Shown here: positions 1 to 8,679 of the stretch, piece after piece
How positions within the stretch are numbered: position 1 is the first letter of the stretch
Layout of the letters: each line of letters opens with the position of its first letter
NCBI GenBank assembly: GCA_035873375.1
Contig: JAYWMQ010000007.1
Coordinates: 43,696-107,695 of the forward strand
Length of the DNA stretch: 64,000 nt
Origin: Nitrospirota bacterium
GTDB lineage: Bacteria; Nitrospirota; Thermodesulfovibrionia; Thermodesulfovibrionales; JdFR-85
Reading direction: 5' to 3'
Program-made: the position numbers and the translations under genes
Notes under the pieces: model-generated
Told to the model about the DNA's origin: nothing
Seen by the model: only the letters and a program-made list of their open reading frames with translations
Database searches by the model: none

Positions 1-322
1 GATCGTCCTGGTTGAGTGGTTCATCCCTGAGGTGCGTATGGATGAGCCTCATCCCCCGCAGGGACTTTCTACCAAGGGGATAATCACTCAGGTCAGGGAT
101 ATAAAGACCCCGTGCATCTCCAACAATGACATGCGTTACTACCCCCGACCTTGTAACAAGAATCCCTATCTGCCGCCCGATCCCCTCTGATAGCCCGGTT
201 ATAAACCTTGCAACCTCAGGGGTAACGATCTTCTCTGAAGGGATGCGTCTTCTGTATATCCGCTCAATGGCGTTTATATCCTGTTTCTTTAATCCTGATA
301 AATTACCGTAAACCGTTGCTAT
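1..322 (-). CDS. hflX: GTPase HflX, N-terminal part (runs off the window start)
   Basis: Minus-strand reading from 322 gives about 107 residues beginning ATVYGNLSGLKKQDIN after the initiator, followed by ERIYRRRIPSEKIVTPEVA, EGIGRQIGILVTRSG, HVIVGDARGLYIPDL and RLIHTHLRDEPL. This is the N-terminal domain of HflX, a ribosome-binding GTPase that rescues or splits stalled ribosomes; the G domain lies outside the window. The frame upstream is closed by TAA at 337-335 and holds no ATG, GTG or TTG before the conserved N-terminus. The only well-placed codon is ATA at 322-320, seven bases after a GGAGG at 334-330, so initiation at AUA (or a sequence error) is implied. Family assignment is firm; the start is unusual. 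Confidence 0.85.
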   Translation of the reverse strand, partial: MATVYGNLSGLKKQDINAIERIYRRRIPSEKIVTPEVARFITGLSEGIGRQIGILVTRSGVVTHVIVGDARGLYIPDLSDYPLGRKSLRGMRLIHTHLRDEPLNQDD

Positions 323-466
323 ATGCGTTCCTCCTTATTGTTACTGACTAAACTCATTTTTACTGCAGTAAATCCAAAAAACACCACAGTAATTATGGTT
401 ATTATATTTTAACACAAAATATCTCTCCATCTCCCAAGGTTACCGATTAAAAACCCGTCAACTCCT

Positions 467-608
467 GGGAACAGACATGGATACAGAGTTTGAACGGGTT
501 TAATTATCACTTTTGCATCACCCGGATGGTGATGCGTGATAATTACCTCGGAGACAGACAGGATGTCTGTCGAGAATGAGTGAAAATTCTGTGTCCATGT
601 CTGTTCCC
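467..608. repeat. Structured repeat family A, copy A1 (divergent)
   Basis: An intergenic palindromic element between hflX and the sensor kinase. A 20-bp closing stem (467-486 with 589-608, one G-T wobble) encloses hairpin 1 (501-510 with 536-545, inner 515-522 with 528-535) and hairpin 2 (ACAGACA 554-560 with TGTCTGT 564-570). Linkers TGAACGG, CCTCGGAG (546-553) and CGAGAATGAGTG (571-582) are shared with copies A2-A4 although the stems have different sequences. Together with flanking spacer it fills the 323-638 gap; no gene is seen there. Confidence 0.8.
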
Positions 609-638
609 CATCTCTCCATCTCTCCCACATGCCGGTGT

Positions 639-3281
639 TCAGGAGAGTATCTGTTTCAATGCCCTTGCTATGGTCTTTCTGGTAAATGGTTTCTGCACAA
701 AACCTTTCACACCGCTGTCAAGCAGCTCCTTAATGCCTGCCAGACCCTCATGACTGTAGCCGGAGCAGAGAATGACATTTACATCAGGGTCTATGGACTG
801 CAGACTCTGGAAAACCTCGGAGCCGCTCATCCCCGGCATAATCATATCAAGGAGGACTATCACTATTTCCTCCTTTCTTTCCCTGAAAAGAGTAATTCCC
901 TCCATACCCTTAGCCGCCGTAATAACCGTATAGCCAAGGGACGCCAGCAGATCCTTTCCAAGCTCTCGGATATTCTGATCATCATCTATCACGAGTATCG
1001 TTCCACTGCCGGTCAACTCCTCTTCCGCAAAGCTCTCGGAATCTTTAACCTCCCCCCTGCACACAGGGAAATACATATTGAATCTCGTCCCCCTGCCGGG
1101 CTCGGAATAAAGATTAATATAACCACCATGGTTTGTAACTATTGAATGGATTATATAGAGACCAAGCCCCGTCCCCTTTCCGGTATCCTTGGTTGTAAAA
1201 AAAGGATCAAATACCCTGCTCTGGAGATCATTATCCATTCCCGCTCCTGTATCGGATACAGCAAGCTTTACAAAACCGCCATCTGAATCTGAGGCAATTC
1301 CGTTTGCAGCCCCGTTTTCCCTGCCGACCCTGTCCGTTTCTATCCTTAATGTTCCACCATCAGGCATGGCGTCTTTGGCATTGATGGCAAGATTCATGAT
1401 TACCTGCTGAATCTGCGTAGGGTCAGCTTTTATCGGTGGTATTCCGTCCCTGAGATTCAGTTCGATGTTAATCTCTTTGGGTATGCTCCTGTTTAATATG
1501 TCAAACGTCTCTCTAATAATTGCATTAATGTCCACTACCTTCAACTCAAGTTTTTCCTTCCTTGTTATACCCAGTATCCTGCCGGCAAGGGCTGCCCCCT
1601 GCTGTGCCGATTTTTCAATAATGTCAATCCCCTTATATATCTGGTCATCCTTGCTGATTTTGTGCTTGATAACCTCCGCATAACCAAGAACAGCAGTGAG
1701 TATGTTGTTAAAGTCATGGGCAATACCCCCGGCAAGTGTCCCTATTGCCTCCATTTTCTGAGCCCTGAGCAATTGCGCATACAGCTTCTTTTCCTCTGTT
1801 ATATCCCTCTGAATGGAGACAAAGTTGATAGTTCTGCCACTGTCGGAGTGGATGGGAAAAATAACTGAAGAGACAATAAATTCCTCACCGTTTTTCTTTC
1901 TGTTAATCAGTTCACCCCTCCAGGGATTTCCGGACCTTATGCTGTTGAATATATCTGAATAAAAATTTTCATTGTATATTCCTTTATTCAGAGCGAACAA
2001 CCCCTTCCCTGACATCTCGGACTTCATGTAACCCGTCAGCTCCTCAAATGCCCTGTTCACATAAATAATATGCCCCTCTTCATCAGTAAAGGTGATAATA
2101 TCAAAGGCAGAGTCTATAATCTTTTTAAATCTCCTTAACTCCTCTGTTGCAGATACGCGCTGAATAGCAACGGCCGCATCAGAGGCAATTGCCATAAGAA
2201 ACCTTTCGTCCTCTTCGGTAAAGGAACCCGTAGCCTTGTTTGCAAAATAAATAGAGCCAAGCGGGAAACCCTTACTTGAAAATATTGGATAACCAAGGAA
2301 ATTTCTTATTGAAGGATGGCCGTCGGGCAGACGCCCTGAAAAGGCCCCGTGTTTCGTTACATCATCTATTCTGACCGGCGTAAGACTCAGTTGCATCATC
2401 CTTAAAATCCCCTTCCCCTCGGGATACATCCCAACCCTCTGTCGTATCTCCTCTGTATCAATGCCATTGGAAATGATCTTCGAGAATTCCCCCTTCTCAT
2501 TAAAGAGGGCAATTGCAGCATAGTCGGCAAAAATCAATCCCCTTGCCGCATCAAGTATTGTCTTGAGTGTGTCATCAAGGGACATGGACTCATTAAGCGC
2601 TACAGCAGCCCTGTGAAGTATCTCTGTCTTTAAGCGTTGTTCCTTCTCTGAATCAAATGCCCCGTTTATCGCATCCACGAGAAAGTCAAACTCCTTCACT
2701 CCCGTATGCGTAAGGGGTTGACCTTTTCTCAGTTTCCGGATAAGTTTGTCAAGGGGCACCTTCAGGTTCCTGTTCACTACCGCCATTATCCCGATAATGA
2801 AGAGAACGGCGGCAAAACTTATACCTGATATCATTATATTATTGGCTGCCTCAACAGAACCCGGCATCACGGGTGAACTAAGCAGAACGATATCCCATCC
2901 CCACGGGAGATAAGCGAATCGGTAAGCATAACCTCTCGTACCTCCAACTCTGGTTTTCACAAGTTTATTTCTCTCCTTGATCTCCTTTGCTCCGGATATG
3001 TCGCCTTTACTTGAAATGGATATGCCATCCTGAAATATTGCATATGTGATACCTTCCTTATTTTGATGTTTTTTTATCAATTCTATGGCATCATCCATGC
3101 TTTTCGATGATTTGATAATTGACTCGATCTGCAATCGATGGAGTTCAAAGAAGGTGTTGAAATATTGCCTGGAGACCCGGTTGACTGTTGAAATTGAAAC
3201 AGAGAGAATAAAGATAATGATTAGTAAGAGAAAAAAAAGGATGGGTATACGTATTCTGGAACTTATACTTCCATTTCTCAT
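639..3281 (-). CDS. Hybrid sensor histidine kinase with GAF, PAS and receiver domains
   Basis: An 880-residue membrane sensor. A first membrane segment at about 11-31 (ILFFLLLIIIFILSV) and a second near 147-170 bracket an extracytoplasmic sensing part of about 115 residues. A GAF-like domain follows (about 225-375), then a PAS domain (about 385-495, with TFTDEEGHIIYVNRAFEELTGY), a HisKA dimerisation domain with the phospho-acceptor in GGIAHDFNNIL, and an HATPase with DTGAGM and GTGLGL. The C-terminal receiver domain carries VIDDD and the acceptor aspartate in LLDMIMPGMSG, with the conserved K in VQKPF. The family autophosphorylates on His and passes the phosphate to an internal Asp. No output regulator is adjacent, so signal and target are unknown. 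It is transcribed away from trmN6. Confidence 0.9.
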   Translation of the reverse strand: MRNGSISSRIRIPILFFLLLIIIFILSVSISTVNRVSRQYFNTFFELHRLQIESIIKSSKSMDDAIELIKKHQNKEGITYAIFQDGISISSKGDISGAKEIKERNKLVKTRVGGTRGYAYRFAYLPWGWDIVLLSSPVMPGSVEAANNIMISGISFAAVLFIIGIMAVVNRNLKVPLDKLIRKLRKGQPLTHTGVKEFDFLVDAINGAFDSEKEQRLKTEILHRAAVALNESMSLDDTLKTILDAARGLIFADYAAIALFNEKGEFSKIISNGIDTEEIRQRVGMYPEGKGILRMMQLSLTPVRIDDVTKHGAFSGRLPDGHPSIRNFLGYPIFSSKGFPLGSIYFANKATGSFTEEDERFLMAIASDAAVAIQRVSATEELRRFKKIIDSAFDIITFTDEEGHIIYVNRAFEELTGYMKSEMSGKGLFALNKGIYNENFYSDIFNSIRSGNPWRGELINRKKNGEEFIVSSVIFPIHSDSGRTINFVSIQRDITEEKKLYAQLLRAQKMEAIGTLAGGIAHDFNNILTAVLGYAEVIKHKISKDDQIYKGIDIIEKSAQQGAALAGRILGITRKEKLELKVVDINAIIRETFDILNRSIPKEINIELNLRDGIPPIKADPTQIQQVIMNLAINAKDAMPDGGTLRIETDRVGRENGAANGIASDSDGGFVKLAVSDTGAGMDNDLQSRVFDPFFTTKDTGKGTGLGLYIIHSIVTNHGGYINLYSEPGRGTRFNMYFPVCRGEVKDSESFAEEELTGSGTILVIDDDQNIRELGKDLLASLGYTVITAAKGMEGITLFRERKEEIVIVLLDMIMPGMSGSEVFQSLQSIDPDVNVILCSGYSHEGLAGIKELLDSGVKGFVQKPFTRKTIARALKQILS

Positions 3282-3429
3282 GACTTACACCCAATTGACT
3301 GAAAATTCATATAGTTCAACCTTTATTGCAAAAATGCACCGGTTTGTAAGTTAAGTCTATACTGGTAATTTGCCCCTGCTTCCATTTTACCATAACACCC
3401 ACCTCTTTGAAGATACAGGCACAGACTAC

Positions 3430-4158
3430 CTAAACGGAATAGAATGCATCCATCTCCTCTGTGTATAAACCATCCCTTTCATATACAAATAGAGGGTTTT
3501 CCACTTTTAGTTCTACCCCTCCGCCCTTGACTGCCTCAATGAGTACTATTGCAGCCTCTGAGGTATTGTCGGGATGGACAAACCTGACCCTCTTCGGCTC
3601 AAGGAAAAACTCTTTCATTGTATTTATTACTTCACTGAACCGGCACGGGTGATAGACCATAAAAAACCGCCCCCTGCCCTTTAAGAGCGCTGACGATGTC
3701 CTGATGAGGTCTGTCAGGGTCAACTTGATCTCGTGTCTCGCTATAGCCCTTTCACTGTAAGGACTTATCCTGCCCGTGCCGGGCTTTCTGAAGGGTGGAT
3801 TTGATACAACGGCATCAAACCCCTCTATGAAATCAGGAGAGTTCTCGTGAAGGATAGATGATATATCAGCCCTCAGCACCTGAACCCTATGTCCGAGCTG
3901 ATTGAGCTCTACATTCCTTTGTGCAAGAGCGGAAAGCCCCTCCTGAATCTCAATCAACAGCACCTCTGTCCACGGGTATCTCATTGCAAGAACAAGCCCC
4001 ACCACACCGGAGCCGGCACCAAGGTCAGCCACCCTCCTGACTCCTCTGGAACATCCTGCAAAACCGGCAAGCAATACGGAATCAAGGGAGAACCTGTACC
4101 CCTCCATCCTCTGGTATAATCTGACTCCACAAATACTGTCAAGGGTAAGGTTATCCAC
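3430..4158 (-). CDS. trmN6: tRNA1(Val) (adenine-37-N6)-methyltransferase family
   Basis: A SAM-dependent N6-adenine methyltransferase of the YfiC/TrmN6 type. It shows the lead-in RLYQRMEGYRFSLDSVLLAGF, the SAM-binding ADLGAGSGVVGLVLA and the catalytic VVSNPPF motif of adenine-N6 enzymes, then RHEIKLTL. The start is set at GTG 4158, giving 242 residues, close to the usual family length, with a GAGGG upstream. A longer reading to 4203 is open but would overlap cobB by 53 bases instead of 8. The overlap implies translation coupled to cobB. Substrate specificity (tRNA-Val A37) is inferred from family. Confidence 0.85.
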   Translation of the reverse strand: MDNLTLDSICGVRLYQRMEGYRFSLDSVLLAGFAGCSRGVRRVADLGAGSGVVGLVLAMRYPWTEVLLIEIQEGLSALAQRNVELNQLGHRVQVLRADISSILHENSPDFIEGFDAVVSNPPFRKPGTGRISPYSERAIARHEIKLTLTDLIRTSSALLKGRGRFFMVYHPCRFSEVINTMKEFFLEPKRVRFVHPDNTSEAAIVLIEAVKGGGVELKVENPLFVYERDGLYTEEMDAFYSV

Positions 4159-5470
4159 TATAAAACCCTCTGCCTCCAAGGTAAAGGTGGACATAGCTGC
4201 CAAGGGTGTTCAGGTATCTGTAACCCCCTCTGGTCTCAATCCCCGGGGGATAGGCAACCCTGTATATACGCTCGATATTTTCAGGCATGGGATCTATATC
4301 CGAGTAGTGGAACTCGTGACCCCTCACCCGGGTACCCTTCTCCCCGGCAATGGAATCCTCCAAGAGAAGAATCTCCCTGTAACCAAGTCGCATCCGCTTC
4401 TTTCTCATCGTGGCCCTTGTTGGGAAGACCCCGGCCATTGGATAAAAATTATCCTCAAAATCACTGATACCCTCTGTAAGGTACATTAAACCTCCACACT
4501 CGGCATAGGTGCGCCCACCGGAAAGGCACCATTGCCTTATAGCCTCCCTCATCGAGGAATTTTCTGAAAGCCTGTCGGCATAAAGTTCAGGATACCCGCC
4601 TCCAAGACAGAGTATATTAATCCCCTCTGGAAGCACCTTGTCACTGAGTGGACTGAAGAAAACAAGCTCAGCCCCCTGAGCCCTGAGGGTCTCCAGAAAA
4701 TCCTCGTAATAAAAAGAGAACGCCCTGTCTCTTGCAATGGCTATCCTCATCGCATCAAGTGATTTTTTTACCTCTGTGTTCCTCATGTCAGTTTCAGGTA
4801 TTTTATAGTCAGTCAGGGTGAGGAGTTTATCCAGGTCCAGATTTGCTTCAATGAATGCAGCAAGCCTCTCTGTCCCTGATTTTTCCAGCGGAATCTCATC
4901 TGCAGTATAAAGCCCCAGGTGTCTCTGTGGAATTGCAACTGCTTCCTCAGAGGGGAGAAATCCAATTATCTCCACGCCTTCCACACTCTCCATCCCTTTC
5001 TTTATCAGTTCCCTGTGCCTCTGGCTTGATACCCTGTTAAAAATGACACCTGAAACCCTGAGACCCTGCTGATAATCCCGGAACCCTTTTACCACAGCCC
5101 CTGCAGACTCAGCCATTGAACGGGCATCTACGAGCAATATAACAGGGAGCCCGAGTACCACTGAAAGCGAGGCAGAAGAGCTTACGCCGCCATCATAAAG
5201 CCCCATTACCCCCTCAACAACGGCAACATCAGCGCCTGCGCATTTATCCGCAAAGAGGACCCTGACGTAATCACCTCCAGCCATCCAGATATCGAGGTTG
5301 TAGGATTTACTGCCGCTAACAAGGCCGTGCAGTCCCGGGTCTATAAAATCCGGCCCCACTTTAAAGGGCTGCACCCTCAGTCCCCGCTTCATCAGGGCGG
5401 CCATCACTCCGATAGATACCGTGGTCTTGCCTGCACCGCTGTGTACAGCACCAATCAGAAATCCCTTCAT
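4151..5470 (-). CDS. cobB: Cobyrinic acid a,c-diamide synthase
   Basis: The protein amidates cobyrinate (or hydrogenobyrinate) at the a and c side chains using glutamine and ATP, a step of corrin biosynthesis in the cytoplasm. The N-terminal dethiobiotin-synthetase-like domain starts MKGFLIGAVHSGAGKTT (P-loop) and continues VQPFKVGPDFIDPG and VVEGVMGLYDG. The C-terminal glutamine amidotransferase domain has ILCLGGGYPELYA, the nucleophile in TYAECGGLMYL, and the His region RGHEFHYS. The 439-residue length fits CobB/CbiA. The start is the second of two adjacent ATGs after GGGGG. No other cobalamin gene or obvious cobalamin riboswitch is visible nearby, so it looks isolated from its pathway. Confidence 0.9.
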   Translation of the reverse strand: MKGFLIGAVHSGAGKTTVSIGVMAALMKRGLRVQPFKVGPDFIDPGLHGLVSGSKSYNLDIWMAGGDYVRVLFADKCAGADVAVVEGVMGLYDGGVSSSASLSVVLGLPVILLVDARSMAESAGAVVKGFRDYQQGLRVSGVIFNRVSSQRHRELIKKGMESVEGVEIIGFLPSEEAVAIPQRHLGLYTADEIPLEKSGTERLAAFIEANLDLDKLLTLTDYKIPETDMRNTEVKKSLDAMRIAIARDRAFSFYYEDFLETLRAQGAELVFFSPLSDKVLPEGINILCLGGGYPELYADRLSENSSMREAIRQWCLSGGRTYAECGGLMYLTEGISDFEDNFYPMAGVFPTRATMRKKRMRLGYREILLLEDSIAGEKGTRVRGHEFHYSDIDPMPENIERIYRVAYPPGIETRGGYRYLNTLGSYVHLYLGGRGFYSG

Positions 5471-5601
5471 CATCCCCCATGCCCTCAGGCGGCTAAAATG
5501 CCCATATTGCACCAGTCATTCCTTTACTGCAAATGATTATAGCAAAACGCCGGTTCTAAACTCCCGGGACTATCCTGAAACTATCACCCTAAAATTACTA
5601 C

Positions 5602-5631
5602 TTGACATATTCTGTTTTTTTTGTGTATATT
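5602..5631 (+). promoter_or_regulatory. Sigma-70-type promoter for the cytochrome transcript
   Basis: TTGACA at 5602-5607 is followed, after an 18-base spacer, by TATATT at 5626-5631. It lies 33 bases before a strong Shine-Dalgarno and start codon at 5664 and points toward the c7 cytochrome. The match to the -35 box is perfect; the -10 has four of six positions. Transcription has not been shown. Confidence 0.6.
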
Positions 5632-5663
5632 TCAATCGTTAAAAGTGAAAGGAGGTTGTTTTT

Positions 5664-5753
5664 ATGTGTGTTAATCTTTCCATATATCATAATGTGACCA
5701 TAAAATTCACTTATAAGCATGGAGTCTTTCAGGTTTATCTCAATCTTTGCTAA
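5664..5753 (+). CDS. Small ORF (29 residues) with strong RBS upstream of the cytochrome gene
   Basis: An ATG at 5664 follows GAAAGGAGG at 5647-5654, nine bases away, one of the best ribosome sites in the window, and it lies just downstream of a good promoter. The 29-residue product starts MCVNLSIYHNVTIKF and ends at TAA 5753, 92 bases before the cytochrome start. I do not recognise it. It has no signal peptide or heme motif. It may be a leader peptide, a real small protein, or a chance ORF behind a leader that duplicates the cytochrome RBS context (AAAGGAGG appears again at 5829-5836). Confidence 0.4.
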   Translation: MCVNLSIYHNVTIKFTYKHGVFQVYLNLC

Positions 5754-5845
5754 AAATGTCCTGTCATTCTTTACTGATTGGCATAAATTTTGTATAACAA
5801 ATTTATGCCGGTAGAAAATAATTCAATGAAAGGAGGTGAGATTAG

Positions 5846-6160
5846 GTGAAGAAACTACTTATTTTAGCGATCATTCTGACTGTTGCACTTGCCTTTATTG
5901 GAACTTCCCTGGCTGTCCCCCCTGGTAAGACGATCGAGTTTACCAAAAGTCCGATGGGCAAGGTTGTCTTCTCCGGCAAAATACATGCTGATGCCGGCAA
6001 GAAGTGCACTGACTGCCATCCGAAGATATTCAAAATGAAAAAGGGTGCGGACGAGATAACCATGAAAGACATTTATGCCGGTAAGTTCTGCGGAACCTGC
6101 CATAACGGCAAAATTGCATTTAATGCAAAAACCGGTTGTATGAAATGCCACAAAAAGTAG
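5846..6160 (+). CDS. Triheme c7-type periplasmic cytochrome
   Basis: A 104-residue secreted c-type cytochrome. GTG 5846 follows AAAGGAGGTGA. A signal peptide (MKKLLILAIILTVALAFIG, cleavage probably after SLA) precedes three heme-binding motifs: CTDCH near residue 55, CGTCH near 85 and CMKCH near 98. Additional histidines (HADAGKKC and others) can act as distal ligands. Three hemes in about 80 mature residues match the c7-type triheme family used as periplasmic electron carriers in anaerobic respirers. It is a single-gene unit with its own promoter and terminator; its redox partners are not in the window. Confidence 0.9.
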   Translation: MKKLLILAIILTVALAFIGTSLAVPPGKTIEFTKSPMGKVVFSGKIHADAGKKCTDCHPKIFKMKKGADEITMKDIYAGKFCGTCHNGKIAFNAKTGCMKCHKK

Positions 6161-6191
6161 CAATAAGAACACACTATATTTAACAAAAAAC

Positions 6192-6224
6192 AAAAGAGGG
6201 CTTCTGATTCAGAAGCCCTCTTTT
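6192..6224. terminator. Bidirectional intrinsic terminator between the cytochrome and ilvE
   Basis: A perfect stem (AAAAGAGGGCTTCTGA with its complement around a TTC loop) has an A-run on one side and a T-run on the other. It sits between two genes that converge on it, so it can stop transcription from both sides. Confidence 0.9.
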
Positions 6225-6251
6225 GTTTTATCTTTAAAAACTCCATCGTCC

Positions 6252-7166
6252 CTAAATTACAGTTAACCACTCCCTGTATCTTTTATTCTCTCCCCTTACA
6301 ATACTGAAAAATATATCCTGAAGTCTCCTTGTAATTCCTCCCGGCTTGCCGTCACCTACAGGCCTCCCATCAAGCTCCCTTATCGGGGTTACTTCTGCAG
6401 CCGTTCCTGTAAAAAAGGCTTCGTCGGAAACATAAACCTCATCCCTTGTAAAACGCTCTTCTACAATCCCGATACCCTCGTCTCCGGCAATGGTGATCAT
6501 GCTGTTCCGTGTGATCCCCTCAAGAATGGAAGTAAGGGGTGTGGTCTTTAGATTGCCACCCCTTGCAATAAAGATATTTTCACCGCTGCCCTCAGAGACA
6601 AAGCCTTCGGTATCAAGCAAAAGTGCCTCGTCATAGCCACATGAGATAGCCTCTTTCTTGGCCAGCTGAGAATTGACGTAATAACCACATACCTTGCCGT
6701 GCGACATATTTGAATTAACATGGTTTCTTATAAAAGAAGATGTCTTCACCTTTATACCCTTTTCCAGACCTTCATCCCCGAGGTATGTACCCCATGGCCA
6801 TACGGCAATAGAGACCCTGACAGGATTACCCTTTGGATAAAGCCCCATGGCCCCATAGCCGATATAAACAAGGGGTCTTATATAACACTCTTTTATTCCA
6901 TTGACCTCCACGGTCTTTATAATGGCCTCCTCGATCTGCTCCTCGGTGTACGGAATATCAAGGAGAAAGATTTTCGCTGATTTAAAGAGTCTGTCAACGT
7001 GTTCCTTAAGCCTGAATATGGCAGGCCCCTCTGCAGTCTCATAGCACCTTATCCCCTCAAAAACACCAAGACCGTAGTGCATTGTATGTGTAAGGACATG
7101 AACCTTCGCATCATCCCATGCAACCAGTTCTCCATCCATCCATATCTTTTCAGTCTTGTCAATCAT
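6252..7166 (-). CDS. ilvE: Branched-chain amino acid aminotransferase
   Basis: A class IV PLP-dependent aminotransferase that interconverts Leu, Ile and Val with their 2-oxo acids, using 2-oxoglutarate/glutamate. Visible features are [32 protein letters not shown], the PLP lysine in [12 protein letters not shown] at about residue 158, and the phosphate and substrate region EGSGENIF followed by GITRNS and [19 protein letters not shown]. At 304 residues it has normal length. It is a single-gene unit converging on the cytochrome terminator. D-amino acid transaminase is the main alternative within class IV, but the motif set and length favour IlvE. Confidence 0.92.
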   Translation of the reverse strand: MIDKTEKIWMDGELVAWDDAKVHVLTHTMHYGLGVFEGIRCYETAEGPAIFRLKEHVDRLFKSAKIFLLDIPYTEEQIEEAIIKTVEVNGIKECYIRPLVYIGYGAMGLYPKGNPVRVSIAVWPWGTYLGDEGLEKGIKVKTSSFIRNHVNSNMSHGKVCGYYVNSQLAKKEAISCGYDEALLLDTEGFVSEGSGENIFIARGGNLKTTPLTSILEGITRNSMITIAGDEGIGIVEERFTRDEVYVSDEAFFTGTAAEVTPIRELDGRPVGDGKPGGITRRLQDIFFSIVRGENKRYREWLTVI

Positions 7167-7228
7167 GTTGTATATTTAAGCAGTAACGGCTAAAAACTGT
7201 CAATATTATTTTCATGGACTCCAATAAG

Positions 7229-7295
7229 ACGGTAACGTCAAAAACCCGAATAAGGTAATCCCGCAAAAATGCGGAAAAATCGGCATCGTTACCGT
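7229..7295. repeat. Nested palindromic element B
   Basis: An outer stem ACGGTAACG (7229-7237) pairs with CGTTACCGT (7287-7295), a middle stem CCGA (7245-7248) with TCGG (7280-7283), and an inner hairpin CCGCA (7261-7265) with TGCGG (7270-7274). It lies in the divergent spacer between ilvE and the phospholipase-D gene. A TATAAT (7295-7300) overlaps its right edge and may serve the plus-strand gene, but no convincing -35 box is seen. Confidence 0.6.
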
Positions 7296-7323
7296 ATAAT
7301 GATACTATGAACGGGATTAAAGA

Positions 7324-8493
7324 GTGATGATTTTTAACAGAAAAAAGATAGAGTCAATCCTCAGGGAACGTTTTGTTGACGGCAATATGGTGCTGCTTCT
7401 GCACCGGGGTCCCGAGACGTTTGAGACTATTTTCAAGTACCTGGAGAGGGCAACTGATATCATATGCCTTGAGTTCTATATCTACCGCAATGATGAAACC
7501 GGGGAGAGGCTTGCTGAAATACTCAGGAGAAAGGCATCAGAGGGTGTTGATGTTTACGTCCTCTATGACCACTTCGGCTCATTCGGCACACCACGTGCCT
7601 TCTGGAAAGGACTGGCAGGGGCAGGCATAAAGGTCAAGGCCTCTCATCCCTTTACCTGGAAGGCACCTGGAACCTATCTCAGGCGGGACCATAAAAAACT
7701 CATTGTAATAGATGGAGAGGTTGCCTTTACAGGCGGACTCAACATAGCAAACGAATACAGTGGATTCCACCTCCTTCACCATCCCATTAAACTAAAAGAC
7801 CGGAAACTCCATGCATGGAGAGATACCGGCGTCATCTTGAAAGGTCCGGCTGCAATGGTACTCCTTGATTACTTCAGAAAGGCATGGCGTTTATGGTCTG
7901 GAGAAGAGATTACCTTCAGAAAAGATCCCCCATTTTATCCAGACGGCTTCCCCGTAATACCCATATTCGCCTCCTCGGCCCGCGGCCGGAGACGTATGAG
8001 AAAACTGCTGTACTGGAGCATAGAGAATTCACAGACAGGCATTAACCTTACAACAGCATATTTCACACCAAGCCTGCGAATGCTGAGCACTCTCAGAAAG
8101 GCCGTTGCCAGAGGGGTAAGGGTAAGACTTCTTCTGCCCGGAAGGAGTGATGTCCCGGCGGCACATTATGCCGCCAGGGCCTCGTTTACAAAACTCCTCA
8201 GGCATGGGATTGAGATATACACCTATTCAGGAACGATCCTGCACTCAAAAACCTATCTCTTTGACAGTGTATGGTCCATAATCGGATCTGCCAACCTTGA
8301 TTTTCAGTCCCTGAGGAAAAATGATGAGGGAAATGTGGGAATACTTGACGAAAGGTTCGGTAAGGAAATGCTGAGTATTTTTGAAAAGGACATCGAGATG
8401 TCTGAAAGGATAGAGCTGGATGAGTGGCTCAGGCGTCCATTTTGTGAAAAGATTAAAGAAAGGTTTTTTGCCACCTTCAGAAAACGGCTTTAA
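7324..8493 (+). CDS. Cardiolipin synthase-like phospholipase D family enzyme
   Basis: A 389-residue protein with two HKD catalytic motifs: HKKLIVIDGEVAFTGGLN near residue 121 and HSKTYLFDSVWSIIGSANLD near 308. Each supplies the His-Lys-Asp set that forms one active site in the phospholipase D superfamily. The size and the lack of N-terminal membrane segments resemble the ClsB/ClsC type of cardiolipin synthase, which condenses phosphatidyl groups at the inner membrane. A related phosphatidyltransferase activity cannot be excluded from sequence. ATG 7327 is an equally possible start (MIF instead of MMIF). It is monocistronic, with repeat element B just upstream. Confidence 0.85.
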   Translation: MMIFNRKKIESILRERFVDGNMVLLLHRGPETFETIFKYLERATDIICLEFYIYRNDETGERLAEILRRKASEGVDVYVLYDHFGSFGTPRAFWKGLAGAGIKVKASHPFTWKAPGTYLRRDHKKLIVIDGEVAFTGGLNIANEYSGFHLLHHPIKLKDRKLHAWRDTGVILKGPAAMVLLDYFRKAWRLWSGEEITFRKDPPFYPDGFPVIPIFASSARGRRRMRKLLYWSIENSQTGINLTTAYFTPSLRMLSTLRKAVARGVRVRLLLPGRSDVPAAHYAARASFTKLLRHGIEIYTYSGTILHSKTYLFDSVWSIIGSANLDFQSLRKNDEGNVGILDERFGKEMLSIFEKDIEMSERIELDEWLRRPFCEKIKERFFATFRKRL

Positions 8494-8653
8494 TTTTAAA
8501 ACTATTTCCAGCACCCCGCTTGCCTCCCAGGACTGTGCATTTTAAAGCCAAGGAAGTTTATAATATAAGTTGTCCTGTATTTGAATCAGTTAATGAACTG
8601 TATCTATAACAGGTTAAAAATAAATAACGGAGCAACTAATATTGATTAGTTTT

Positions 8654-8669
8654 CCCCTCTTGAGAGGGG
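8654..8669. repeat. Short GC-rich palindrome ahead of the amidase gene
   Basis: CCCCTCT and AGAGGGG form a 7-bp stem with a TG loop, followed by ATTAAGGGGTG. It has no U-tract on either side, so it is not a standard terminator. The start of the amidase gene lies 11 bases downstream, and the AAGGGG beside it may be the ribosome site. Confidence 0.5.
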
Positions 8670-8679
8670 ATTAAGGGGT

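Noticed and set aside
467..608. Integron attC site
   Set aside because: The element lacks the RYYYAAC/GTTRRRY core sites and no integron integrase is present.
576..1145. A long plus-strand frame over the 3' end of the sensor kinase
   Set aside because: It is antisense to the receiver domain, has no RBS or domain, and is explained by codon bias of the kinase.
5471..5601. Cobalamin riboswitch upstream of cobB
   Set aside because: No B12-box-like sequence or suitable fold is seen in the short leader.
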